Shown here piece by piece: positions 1-6,538 of a stretch of DNA of 14,016 bases. Under the pieces are notes generated by a model. It did not search any database. It was not told the DNA's origin and saw only the letters and a program-made list of their open reading frames with translations. Source of the stretch: an uncultured Collinsella sp. (GTDB lineage: Bacteria; Actinomycetota; Coriobacteriia; Coriobacteriales; Coriobacteriaceae); contig URVK01000019.1 of the NCBI GenBank assembly GCA_900551305.1, forward strand, positions 1 to 14,016, read 5' to 3'. Position numbers and translations under genes: made by a program. Position 1 is the first letter of the stretch, and each line of letters begins with the position of its first letter.

Positions 1-1
1 G

Positions 2-34
2 CCCTCGGCAGCAAAAAAGATGGCCACCAACTAA
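2..34 (+). CDS. 3' end of an unidentified upstream gene (partial)
   Basis: Reading frame 2 gives PSAAKKMATN followed by TAA at 32-34. A strong hairpin terminator begins 13 bases later, which is why this frame is preferred over frame 1, which runs open through the hairpin to a TGA at about 106. Only ten residues are visible, so no family can be named. The neighbouring homoserine kinase gene makes a threonine-pathway gene plausible, but nothing in the residues shows it. Confidence 0.35.
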   Translation, partial: PSAAKKMATN

Positions 35-46
35 ACCCCTTATTAA

Positions 47-77
47 GCGCCGGCGAAAGCCGGCGCACCTTCTTTTA
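47..77 (+). terminator. Hairpin terminator after the upstream gene
   Basis: A perfect 8-bp GC stem, GCGCCGGC (47-54) and GCCGGCGC (59-66), closes a GAAA tetraloop and is followed by ACCTTCTTTT. The stem plus a short pyrimidine/T tail fits an intrinsic terminator for the partial gene ending at 34. An almost identical hairpin recurs at 11192-11211, where it has no T tail. Confidence 0.7.
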
Positions 78-111
78 TCAGATACCCACCGGGATGATGA
101 CGAACTGACAT

Positions 112-223
112 GCGGGTCTGTCTGTTTAGTTCGTCGCGAGTTCCGCACGAGCCGGAAAGCACTTAATGTGCTTTCCGAGCGAGCCAGGACTGCCCGAGCA
201 GCGAACTAAACCGCCAGACCCGC
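112..223 (+). promoter_or_regulatory. Structured leader upstream of thrB (candidate cis-regulatory RNA)
   Basis: A long-range stem pairs 112-133 with 202-223: nine perfect pairs at the base (GCGGGTCTG with CAGACCCGC), a 3-nt near-mismatch step, then ten perfect pairs (GTTTAGTTCG with CGAACTAAAC). Inside it is a perfect 10-bp hairpin (CGGAAAGCAC 153-162, GTGCTTTCCG 168-177, loop TTAAT). The right arm of the outer stem ends two bases before the AGGAGG ribosome binding site (226-231) of thrB, so folding could affect translation or leader stability. No T-box signature or threonine-rich leader peptide is present. It could equally be a dispersed repeat; the fold is visible, the function is inferred. 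Confidence 0.45.
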
Positions 224-237
224 CCAGGAGGACCCAC

Positions 238-1119
238 ATGATCAAAATCACCGTCCCAGCAACCAGCGCCAACCTAGGCATCGGCTACGACACCCTCGGC
301 ATGGCCGTCAGCCTCTACTCGAACTTTACCTTTGAGCGCGCCGATAAACTCGCCATCACGGGCTGCCCCGAAGAGTTCCAAAACGAGGACAACCTGGTCT
401 ACGTCAGCTTTGTCGATGCACTGGCCGCATGGGGCGAGCCGGCTTTTCCCGTTGCCATCGACATTCAGACTGACGTTCCCGTCGCCCGCGGCCTAGGCTC
501 CAGCTCCACCTGCGTCGTCGCCGGCATTATGGCCGCCGCCGCACTGACAGGCCACACCGTCGACCGCGCCGAGCTTGTTCGCATTGCCACCGAAGTCGAG
601 GGCCATCCCGATAACGTCGCCCCCGCCATCCTGGGCGGCGCCGTCTGCTCCTTTACGCCGACCGATTCGCTCCCCCAGTGCCTGCGCTACGAGGTGAGCG
701 ATCGCCTGCGTTTTATTACCGTGATTCCGCCCTACGAGGTACACACGAGCGAGGCGCGCAAGGTCGTGCCGCAGGAGATTCCGCTCTCCACCGCCGTGTG
801 GCAGATGGGCCGCATCGCCGGTATGACGCGCGGCTTGGAGACTGGTGACCTCGACCTGATTGCCGCCGCCAATGACGACCGCATCCAGGAACCCTATCGT
901 CGCCGTCTGATTCCCGACTACAACGCCGTGCGCGACACCTGCCTTAACGGCGGCGCCAAGACCATCTGGATCAGCGGTTCGGGCTCGACCCTTATGGCGG
1001 TGACCGACGACACCATCGTGGCAAAATTCCTGCAGGTCAAGCTGCGCGAACAGTTCCCCAAGTGCGACACGCATATCCTCACGTGCGACACGGAAGGCGC
1101 TCAAATCGAGTACCTGTAG
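238..1119 (+). CDS. thrB: Homoserine kinase
   Basis: This is a 293-aa GHMP-superfamily kinase that phosphorylates L-homoserine to O-phosphohomoserine with ATP, the step before threonine synthase; it acts in the cytosol. Motif 1, PATSANLGIGYDTLG, is at residues 7-21. The ATP-binding glycine/serine loop PVARGLGSSST is at 81-91, the conserved VEGHPDNVAPAILGG at 120-134, and the C-terminal motif ISGSGSTLMAV at 245-255. The length matches bacterial ThrB. The ATG at 238 is chosen because a perfect AGGAGG lies seven bases upstream and the protein then starts directly with MIKITVPATSAN; an upstream in-frame ATG at 166 lies in a hairpin and adds 24 unconserved residues. The stop codon lies inside the outer arm of the foldback element at 1113-1299. 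A structured leader precedes the gene. Confidence 0.95.
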   Translation: MIKITVPATSANLGIGYDTLGMAVSLYSNFTFERADKLAITGCPEEFQNEDNLVYVSFVDALAAWGEPAFPVAIDIQTDVPVARGLGSSSTCVVAGIMAAAALTGHTVDRAELVRIATEVEGHPDNVAPAILGGAVCSFTPTDSLPQCLRYEVSDRLRFITVIPPYEVHTSEARKVVPQEIPLSTAVWQMGRIAGMTRGLETGDLDLIAAANDDRIQEPYRRRLIPDYNAVRDTCLNGGAKTIWISGSGSTLMAVTDDTIVAKFLQVKLREQFPKCDTHILTCDTEGAQIEYL

Positions 1120-1299
1120 ACATCCTCCTCATATACCTGTCCGGGACGGTCGGGATGTTCCCTCAAAATCGTCCTCGCGCATGAAGGCCCCTTGTCCTGC
1201 TCCTACGGAGCGACGGACAAGGGGCCTTCGCGCTGCGGAATGATTTTGAGGGAACATCCCGACCGTCCCTGCGCCTACCTTGCTGAGGATGTCTACAGG
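1113..1299. repeat. 187-bp nested foldback (MITE-like) element between thrB and ysxC
   Basis: Three nested inverted repeats share one centre. The outer arms are 15 bp and perfect (CCTGTAGACATCCTC 1113-1127, GAGGATGTCTACAGG 1285-1299). The middle arms are 28 bp and perfect (1143-1170 with 1242-1269). The inner arms are 15 bp and perfect (GAAGGCCCCTTGTCC 1183-1197, GGACAAGGGGCCTTC 1215-1229), with a GCTCC/GGAGC tip around a TAC loop. The outer left arm contains the thrB stop codon TAG. It sits between convergent genes, so it probably ends transcription from both sides. The perfect long arms, beyond what termination needs, suggest a small non-autonomous mobile or dispersed repeat. No transposase is encoded and no flanking target duplication was identified. 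Confidence 0.75.
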
Positions 1300-1375
1300 G
1301 GCCCACGCTTTGAAGGGGCGCCAGGCTGATAGTTGATTTTTATTGGCAGGGGCTCTTGCTGGTAAGGGGCACTTA

Positions 1376-1966
1376 CTAGAGGCAAGCCTCGGCAATGCGG
1401 CGCTTGAGTTCATCGATGCCGGTGCCGGTCTGGGAGCTCGTGATGATTACATTCTCGGCCGGGACGTTGAGCTGCTTTTTGATAGCGGCCGCCTGGCGGG
1501 CCTGTTGGGTACGGCTGAGTTTGTCGGCCTTGGTGAGGCAGACGATAAAGTTGAACTCGTTGCCCTGTAGGTAGTCGATCATGTCGTGGTCGAGCTTGCT
1601 GGGGTCGTGACGAATGTCCACCAGCGACACAACCAGGTTAAAGCTGCGCTCGGAGTCGAAGAAGTCGCCGATCAGCTCGGCCCAGCGGTCGCGCTCGGCC
1701 TTGGAGCGACGCGCGAAACCGTAGCCCGGCAGGTCCACAAAGTGCACGTCGTCGGCCTCGAAGAAATTGATGTTGCTCGTCTTGCCCGGCGTGCTCGAAA
1801 CCTTGACCAGGTTCTTGCGGCCAAAGAGTTTGTTCATGATAGACGACTTGCCCACATTTGAGCGGCCAACGAAGCTCACCTCGGGACAGGTGGACTCGGG
1901 GATCTGCGAAACCTTGCCGTAGCTGGCGACGAACTTGGCAAGCTGGTAGTTAATTGAATCGGCCAT
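1376..1966 (-). CDS. ysxC: Ribosome-biogenesis GTP-binding protein YsxC/EngB
   Basis: This 196-aa TRAFAC-class small GTPase belongs to the EngB family, which binds the assembling large ribosomal subunit and is essential in many bacteria. In the 196-aa numbering the P-loop G1 is GRSNVGKSS at about 34-42, the G2 threonine lies in SSTPGKTSNINFF at about 57-69, G3 is DLPGYGFA at about 78-85, G4 is TKAD at about 145-148, and the G5-like SSQTGTGIDEL is at about 176-186. The ATG at 1966 is chosen over the upstream GTG at 1972 because AAGGAG (minus strand, 1977-1972) overlaps the GTG but sits five bases before the ATG. Translation ends in tandem stops TAG TAA. It is the last gene of the pflA-mtnN-ysxC run, only 39 bp after mtnN, so it is probably co-transcribed. 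Confidence 0.95.
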   Translation of the reverse strand: MADSINYQLAKFVASYGKVSQIPESTCPEVSFVGRSNVGKSSIMNKLFGRKNLVKVSSTPGKTSNINFFEADDVHFVDLPGYGFARRSKAERDRWAELIGDFFDSERSFNLVVSLVDIRHDPSKLDHDMIDYLQGNEFNFIVCLTKADKLSRTQQARQAAAIKKQLNVPAENVIITSSQTGTGIDELKRRIAEACL

Positions 1967-2005
1967 GGACACTCCTTGGTCGTAGGTTCTTACAAAACGG
2001 GCGTG

Positions 2006-2746
2006 CTATTGCGCGGCAGCGATACGACGAACGATGTCAAGCGTGATGCCGCTCGCGGTGCGAGCGTACTCGTCCAGATCGAACTCGCGCTCGCAAAACG
2101 CGTCATATGCCTCGTCACAATTATCGCTGATAGCGCGCAGCACCAGGCAATCGACACCATTCTTGGCCGCGATGTGCGCAATTGCCGCGCCCTCCATCTC
2201 GACGCAATCGGCATGCGTGGCCTCAATCGCAGCGTTACGCATGGCGTCACCCGTAACAAAGCGGTCACCCGTGGCGATAGTGCCACACAGGAACTGCTTG
2301 GGGTCCTTCTCCGCAGAATTCTCATCCGCCGAGGTATCCACAAATCCATGCTCGGCAAGCACGGCGGCGGCAACATCAACCAACGCCGGCGTCGAGACAA
2401 ACTCCTCGAGCCCCGGCGCGGACTCGGCGATGAGTGCCGTATCGGTATCCAGATAGCGCAGGCACTTGCCTATAACCACGTCGTTAATATGGAGTTTAGG
2501 GTTTAGGCCGCCCGCAATACCCGAGAACACAACGGCCTGCGGGGCGTATTTGCTGATGAGATGCTGCGTTGCCGCCGCGGCGTTTACGGTTCCCATGCCA
2601 GCGGTCGTAGCAACAACGGACAAACCGTCGAGCTCGCCGCTGACAACGGTCAAGCCCGCCTCTTGTACCACACGAGCGCCGTTCAGTTCTTCTTTAATCT
2701 GCGCAACCTCTTTTTCGAGTGCACCGATGATTGCGATGGTAGGCAT
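2006..2746 (-). CDS. mtnN: 5'-methylthioadenosine/S-adenosylhomocysteine nucleosidase
   Basis: This 246-aa PNP/UDP-phosphorylase-family enzyme hydrolyses the glycosidic bond of methylthioadenosine, S-adenosylhomocysteine and 5'-deoxyadenosine, releasing adenine. The catalytic pattern of the family is present: the first glutamate in IIGALEKEV (E11), the substrate-binding VEMEGAAIA (E183 and E185), and the catalytic aspartate in RAISDNCD (D208). FSGIAGGLNP is the ribose/phosphate-like loop. The ATG at 2746 is chosen because it starts exactly at the conserved MPTIAIIGALE and is preceded by a GGGGGA run about eight bases upstream; a 20-residue upstream extension is not family-like. An acidic insertion (about residues 137-148) makes it slightly longer than usual. 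Since radical SAM enzymes release 5'-deoxyadenosine, the neighbouring pflA may gain from it; that link is inference. Confidence 0.94.
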   Translation of the reverse strand: MPTIAIIGALEKEVAQIKEELNGARVVQEAGLTVVSGELDGLSVVATTAGMGTVNAAAATQHLISKYAPQAVVFSGIAGGLNPKLHINDVVIGKCLRYLDTDTALIAESAPGLEEFVSTPALVDVAAAVLAEHGFVDTSADENSAEKDPKQFLCGTIATGDRFVTGDAMRNAAIEATHADCVEMEGAAIAHIAAKNGVDCLVLRAISDNCDEAYDAFCEREFDLDEYARTASGITLDIVRRIAAAQ

Positions 2747-2869
2747 ACCATCCCCCAAACCCGTGAAAACTGCTATCCACGGTATGGTACCAGCATTTTG
2801 GCTCAACCGCGCAATACGAAGCCGCTAGACCACCGCAGCGCGGGTATCGTAGAGGAGCAAAATGACTTG

Positions 2870-3688
2870 CTAGCCGATGGCGTTTTTTAGCTCCGCGCGG
2901 CGCTTTTTCATGCCCGTCATGACAGCGTTGCGCAGCTCGGGCATGCGCGCGGTATCCATCTGGGGCACGCCCTCGAGCTTATAGGGAATGCCCAGTTGCT
3001 CGTACTTGACGACACCCATCGTGTGATACGGCAGCATTTCCAGGCCCACCACGTTGTGCCATGGAGCGATGAGGCGACCGAGCTTCTCGCACTCCTCCAC
3101 CGTGTCGGTAATGCCCGGCACCACCACGTGGCGGATAACGACCTTAATCTTGCGACGCGCGAGCTCATCACCAAACGCCAGAATGCGTGCGGGATCGCAA
3201 CCGGTCAGCTTTTTATGCTCGACTGGGTCGGCATGCTTAATATCGAGCAGTACCATGTCGGTCTCGTTGAGCACGGCATCGAACTTCTCGGGATGCGCGG
3301 GATCGAACGCATAGCCGCAGCTATCCAAGCAGGTGTGCACACGACCATCGTGGTTATTGTGCATGGCGTGGAACAGGTCGGCCAAAAACTCAGGCTGCAG
3401 GAGCGGCTCGCCGCCGGACACCGTAATACCACCGCTGCGGTAAAACTCATGGTTACTCTGGAACTCGTCCATAAGGTGCTCGACGGTCACCATCGTGCCG
3501 CCGTTAACCGACCAGGTATCGGGGTTGTGGCAATACGCACAGCGCATGGGGCAGCCTTGGACAAACACTACGAAGCGGATGCCGGGTCCGTCGACCGTCC
3601 CCATCGTCTCGATCGAATGCACGCGGCCAAGGGCAAACGCAGAGTCCTCGGGACGAGCGTCCACACCCTCAAGCGTCATTTCTGCCAT
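2870..3688 (-). CDS. pflA: Pyruvate formate-lyase-activating enzyme (radical SAM)
   Basis: This 272-aa radical SAM enzyme uses a [4Fe-4S] cluster and S-adenosylmethionine to abstract hydrogen from the glycine of pyruvate formate-lyase, making the glycyl radical. The cluster motif GCPMRCAYCHNPDTW supplies C46, C50 and C53 (CxxxCxxC), preceded by the PFL-AE-type SIETMGTVDGPGIRFV. The SAM-binding SGGEP is at about 91-95, followed by the typical HTCLDSCGY and LDIKH segments. The ATG at 3688 has AAGG about eight bases upstream; a TTG at 3718 and an ATG at 3679 are the alternatives, so the first few residues are uncertain. Its target, the glycyl radical, is encoded about 7 kb away at 10917-11168 rather than next door. 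mtnN follows after 123 bp. Confidence 0.94.
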   Translation of the reverse strand: MAEMTLEGVDARPEDSAFALGRVHSIETMGTVDGPGIRFVVFVQGCPMRCAYCHNPDTWSVNGGTMVTVEHLMDEFQSNHEFYRSGGITVSGGEPLLQPEFLADLFHAMHNNHDGRVHTCLDSCGYAFDPAHPEKFDAVLNETDMVLLDIKHADPVEHKKLTGCDPARILAFGDELARRKIKVVIRHVVVPGITDTVEECEKLGRLIAPWHNVVGLEMLPYHTMGVVKYEQLGIPYKLEGVPQMDTARMPELRNAVMTGMKKRRAELKNAIG

Positions 3689-3735
3689 TCGCGCTACCTT
3701 GCCTCTCCTTGGATGCAACCAATTAAAATGCCAGA

Positions 3736-3784
3736 GCCATTCTAGCCCATGTGCTTGCGTTTAAACGTCTCGGGCTAGAATGGC
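3736..3784. terminator. Bidirectional hairpin between degV and pflA
   Basis: Perfect 13-bp arms GCCATTCTAGCCC (3736-3748) and GGGCTAGAATGGC (3772-3784) flank a 23-nt spacer containing the palindrome CGTTTAAACG. Plus-strand ACGTTTTAAT and minus-strand GGCATTTTAAT follow the stem on the two sides, so it could stop transcription in either direction. In context it would end the degV transcript about 80 bp past its stop codon. It also lies just upstream of pflA, so a regulatory role for pflA cannot be excluded. Confidence 0.6.
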
Positions 3785-3862
3785 ACGTTTTAATCTATCC
3801 CCCATCACCATGGCTGGGGTCTACGTCGAGATGTCAGGCTGAAGAACGCTCGCCTGCGGCCT

Positions 3863-4717
3863 TTACGCTTTAAGCGTGAGCACCGCACCGAAGGCGGTCG
3901 GGCCGCAGTGGCTCGAGATGACGCCGCCGACCTGAGTCCAGGTAATGTCCTTAAAGCCCAGGTCGTGCGCATAGACTTCCATGTCGTCGCGCAGCTCCTG
4001 GGAAAGGCCTACCGAATACGCCAGGCCAATGTGCGAGTAGTCGATCTCGCCCTTCGCAACCATGTGGTCAATAAAGGCGCGGGCGCACTTGAGCATAGAG
4101 CCGCGGAACTTCTTGGTCGCCACGAACTTGCCGCCCGTCACCTCAATGCAGGGCTTAATCTTGAGCAGATGTGCGCCAAGGAATGCGACGTTGGACAAGC
4201 GACCGCCCGCCTTAAGGAAGGCAAGATCGGTAGGAACAAAGCCCAGCAGCACGCGGTCCATGACGGAGTTCGCGAAGGCGAAGATCTCGTCGACGGTGGC
4301 ATCGGGGTGAGCCTCGATGTATTTGGCGGTCTCGACGACAACAAGCGACTGGCCCACCGAGACAAAACGCGTGTCCATGGAGTAGACGTAGTCGCGACCC
4401 TTGGCGGCGATCTTCGATGATTGATGCGAGCAGGTCGTGGCCTCGGAATATGCAAGATGCAGAATGGTCGCGTCGGGTTGCTCGGCATGGATGCGGTCGT
4501 ACACATGCGCAAAATCTGCCGGCGCACAGCCGCTGGTCTTGGGCATCACGCCAAACTCGTTGCAGCGCGAATAAATCTCGAGCGGATCGATCGAGCCGTC
4601 CTCGACGGTCTCGTCACCAATCGTGAAATGCATAGGCACGCGCACGATGCCGTAGCGCTCGCAGAGCTCTGGCGTCACATCCGAACCAGATTCAACCACG
4701 ATTATGTACTTGCCCAT
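3863..4717 (-). CDS. DegV family (fatty-acid-binding) protein
   Basis: This 284-aa protein is of the DegV/FakB type. Members bind a fatty acid in a cleft between two alpha/beta lobes, and some hand it to the kinase FakA for phosphorylation at the membrane. The N-terminal IIVVESGSDVTPEL matches the family's first ligand loop (usually DS-[ST]-D), PKTSGCAPADF matches the TS-x-P/A loop, and FLKAGGRLSNVAFLGAHLLKIKPCIE is the characteristic GGR-[IL]-S segment, seen here over about residues 168-193. The ATG at 4717 starts directly at MGKYIIVVESGSD and gives the usual length; its SD is weak (GAG with G-rich spacing), and a GTG at 4762 would add 15 non-conserved residues. It has its own terminator downstream and a GH32 terminator upstream, so it is likely monocistronic. 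The ligand cannot be told from the sequence. Confidence 0.9.
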   Translation of the reverse strand: MGKYIIVVESGSDVTPELCERYGIVRVPMHFTIGDETVEDGSIDPLEIYSRCNEFGVMPKTSGCAPADFAHVYDRIHAEQPDATILHLAYSEATTCSHQSSKIAAKGRDYVYSMDTRFVSVGQSLVVVETAKYIEAHPDATVDEIFAFANSVMDRVLLGFVPTDLAFLKAGGRLSNVAFLGAHLLKIKPCIEVTGGKFVATKKFRGSMLKCARAFIDHMVAKGEIDYSHIGLAYSVGLSQELRDDMEVYAHDLGFKDITWTQVGGVISSHCGPTAFGAVLTLKA

Positions 4718-4803
4718 TATTATCACGACCCATCTCGACGTTGGCTTTTTAATATGTGACACACGCCCGCCGTCCTGCTACAGAACGACCCCCAAGCGCC
4801 AAA

Positions 4804-4842
4804 GAGACGCCGCCCTTTGCACATAACAAAGGACAGCGTCTC
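4804..4842 (-). terminator. Terminator after the GH32/PTS operon
   Basis: On the minus strand the stem is GAGACGC and GCGTCTC, continued by CCTTTG and CAAAGG around a 7-nt loop, with a small asymmetric internal loop. TTTGGCGCTTGG follows. It lies about 150 bp past the stop codon of the GH32 gene ending at 4995 and about 85 bp before the degV start, in the right place to end the sugar operon. The U tract is only three bases, so termination may be partial. Confidence 0.55.
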
Positions 4843-4902
4843 CCTGGAAAACTCCGTGCTTATCTGAGATTCTACACGGTTTATTAAGGAGTGTTACTTA
4901 TT

Positions 4903-4933
4903 CCGCAAACGGTCACTATATGCGGTAAGCGGT
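4903..4933. promoter_or_regulatory. CCGCA-N13-TGCGG motif, copy 1 (upstream of degV)
   Basis: The inverted pair CCGCA (4903-4907) and TGCGG (4921-4925) surrounds a 13-bp spacer beginning AACGGT and ending TATA. A second half-like repeat, AAGCGGT (4927-4933), lies 20 bp after AAACGGT (4907-4913). The same arrangement occurs at 9531-9562. It lies about 190 bp upstream of the degV ATG and about 70 bp past the GH32 stop, so degV is the likely target. The regulator is unknown. Confidence 0.35.
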
Positions 4934-4994
4934 AGTTGGCCGCGACAACTGCGACACATTCCGTCCAGCAAATCCAATCGTGCTCCACGCACGG

Positions 4995-6443
4995 TTAATG
5001 CACGAGGCGGTAGAAATTCATCGATGCCGCACCCTCGGCGTGCAGCTCCATCGCCGGAACCGCCGGCGAATAGGTACGGCTCGTAAGTGCCGCCTCGCCA
5101 CCGTTGGCAAAAATCTCGACCATCGTAGTGTCCGAAAGCACGCGCAGGTCGCGAAGCTCGCTGAGCTCGATCGACCTCTGGTCGCGCCCATAGCCTTCGT
5201 CACCCATGTCGAGGGTAAGCATCCCGTCCGCATAACGCACAAAGACACCCTTGCGGATTTCGAGCTCGGCCATCTTGGCGCCCTCACAGGAAACCACAAG
5301 ATCAAACAGGCGGCCCGGCTCCTCAACGGTTTCACCGCCTGTCGCGCGAACGCAGTCACCGCGCATCCTCTCAATCTCGTGCGCCGGCTGCTGGCAGAGC
5401 TTACCATCGCGTATGCTCAGCTCTCTCGGCACCGTCAACGCGCACTGCCATCCGCGCGCCACCGTCGGGTTTTCTGCCGTCGCGTCGGGGCAACCCGACC
5501 ATCCGATCATCAAACGCCGGCCTGCAGCATCCTCAAAGGACTGCGGAGCATAGAAATCAAAACCGGCATCGACCATCGGGGGCATGCCCTGCCTGACGAT
5601 TTTAAAGCTCGGCGCCTCCCAATCGGCCTCGATGGGGAACCACACGCACTGATGCGGATTGCGGTAACGCCAACCATCGGCAGGCACACCCTGCGGACAG
5701 CAAACGAGAATAAGCTCGCCATCGAGCTCAAACAGATCGGGGCACTCCCACATAAAGCCAAACTTCTCGCCCAACTCAATGCGCGTCGCATAGCTCCAGT
5801 CCTCAAGATTGCGCGAGGTATAGACAAGCACGCAGCCACGGTCGTCTTTCGTACGAGCGCCCAGAACCATGTAGTAGATACCATCGTGCTCAAGGATCTT
5901 GGGGTCGCGCACGTGCGTACCGATATCGTCGGGGTAATCGACCGGTCCAACAGCTATGCACTTCTCGCCCAATTCGTCGGGATTCTCGGCAACCATATGA
6001 ATCTGGTTTTGCTCACGGCCCGTCAACACGTAGTCGTAATCATCGCGGTCAAAATGCTTAACGTTGCCGGTATAGAAGTAGTGAATCTTGCCATCACGTA
6101 CAAAGGCAGAACCAGAATACGCTCCACTCGAATCCAAATCGGAATCGGGGAACAGCACGGGGCCGTGATTCTCGTACGTCACAAAATCCTTTGTCGTCAG
6201 ATGGTTCCAAAGCACTGGACCGCCATGCGCAGCATCGAACGGATCGTATTGATGATAGATGTGATACGTATCACCAATCTGAACCAAACCATTGGGGTCG
6301 TTGAGCCAGCCAAGCTCAGGCTCCACATGGAACAAAAGCCTATCGGGGTCGGACGCGATGCGAGCCGCCGTCTCATCCTGTCCGGCACGCCACTGCTCAT
6401 AGTCCGCACGCATCACCTTGTTTTTTTGATTAAACATCGCCAT
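4995..6443 (-). CDS. scrB: GH32 sucrose-6-phosphate hydrolase / beta-fructofuranosidase
   Basis: This 482-aa glycoside hydrolase of family 32 is expected to split sucrose-6-phosphate, or a phosphorylated beta-fructoside, into glucose-6-phosphate and fructose in the cytosol. The three family signatures are intact: the nucleophile in GWLNDPNG (D49), the transition-state stabiliser in HVRDPKI (D180) and the acid/base in MWECPDLF (E233). The N-terminal half is the five-bladed propeller; the rest, from about residue 330, is the C-terminal beta-sandwich. No signal peptide is visible. The first ATG is used because AAGG lies about five bases upstream; the ATG two codons later is also possible. It is the last gene of the operon, 95 bp after the PTS permease. 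Sucrose-6-phosphate as substrate is inferred from the permease. Confidence 0.9.
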   Translation of the reverse strand: MAMFNQKNKVMRADYEQWRAGQDETAARIASDPDRLLFHVEPELGWLNDPNGLVQIGDTYHIYHQYDPFDAAHGGPVLWNHLTTKDFVTYENHGPVLFPDSDLDSSGAYSGSAFVRDGKIHYFYTGNVKHFDRDDYDYVLTGREQNQIHMVAENPDELGEKCIAVGPVDYPDDIGTHVRDPKILEHDGIYYMVLGARTKDDRGCVLVYTSRNLEDWSYATRIELGEKFGFMWECPDLFELDGELILVCCPQGVPADGWRYRNPHQCVWFPIEADWEAPSFKIVRQGMPPMVDAGFDFYAPQSFEDAAGRRLMIGWSGCPDATAENPTVARGWQCALTVPRELSIRDGKLCQQPAHEIERMRGDCVRATGGETVEEPGRLFDLVVSCEGAKMAELEIRKGVFVRYADGMLTLDMGDEGYGRDQRSIELSELRDLRVLSDTTMVEIFANGGEAALTSRTYSPAVPAMELHAEGAASMNFYRLVH

Positions 6444-6460
6444 TGACCTTCTCGTCTATA

Positions 6461-6499
6461 GGAAAGGACGCTCGACTCACACGAGCCGAACGCCCTTCC
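6461..6499 (-). other. Imperfect intercistronic hairpin between EIIBC and scrB
   Basis: GGAAAGG (6461-6467) pairs with CCCTTCC (6493-6499) with one mismatch, and GCTCG (6470-6474) pairs with CGAGC (6482-6486) around a 7-nt loop, with an asymmetric bulge between. There is no clear T run, so it is more likely an mRNA stability or partial-attenuation element in the polycistronic transcript than a full terminator. Confidence 0.35.
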
Positions 6500-6538
6500 C
6501 CAAATGGACTTATCCGCACATTACGCTGAACGGCTCAA

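Noticed and set aside
166..237. Longer N-terminus for homoserine kinase from the ATG at 166
   Set aside because: The ATG lies in a hairpin, has no SD and adds residues absent from the family; the ATG at 238 has AGGAGG at ideal spacing.
112..237. T-box or threonine attenuator in the thrB leader
   Set aside because: No T-box consensus (GGTGGNACCGCG type), no terminator with a T run before the gene, and no Thr/Ile-rich leader peptide.
1129..1413. 94-aa minus-strand open frame across the foldback element
   Set aside because: It consists largely of the inverted-repeat arms, overlaps the 3' end of ysxC and has no SD or recognisable domain.
4980..6446. 488-aa plus-strand open frame opposite the GH32 gene
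   Set aside because: Antisense shadow caused by GC-rich codon bias; the minus strand carries all three GH32 catalytic motifs.
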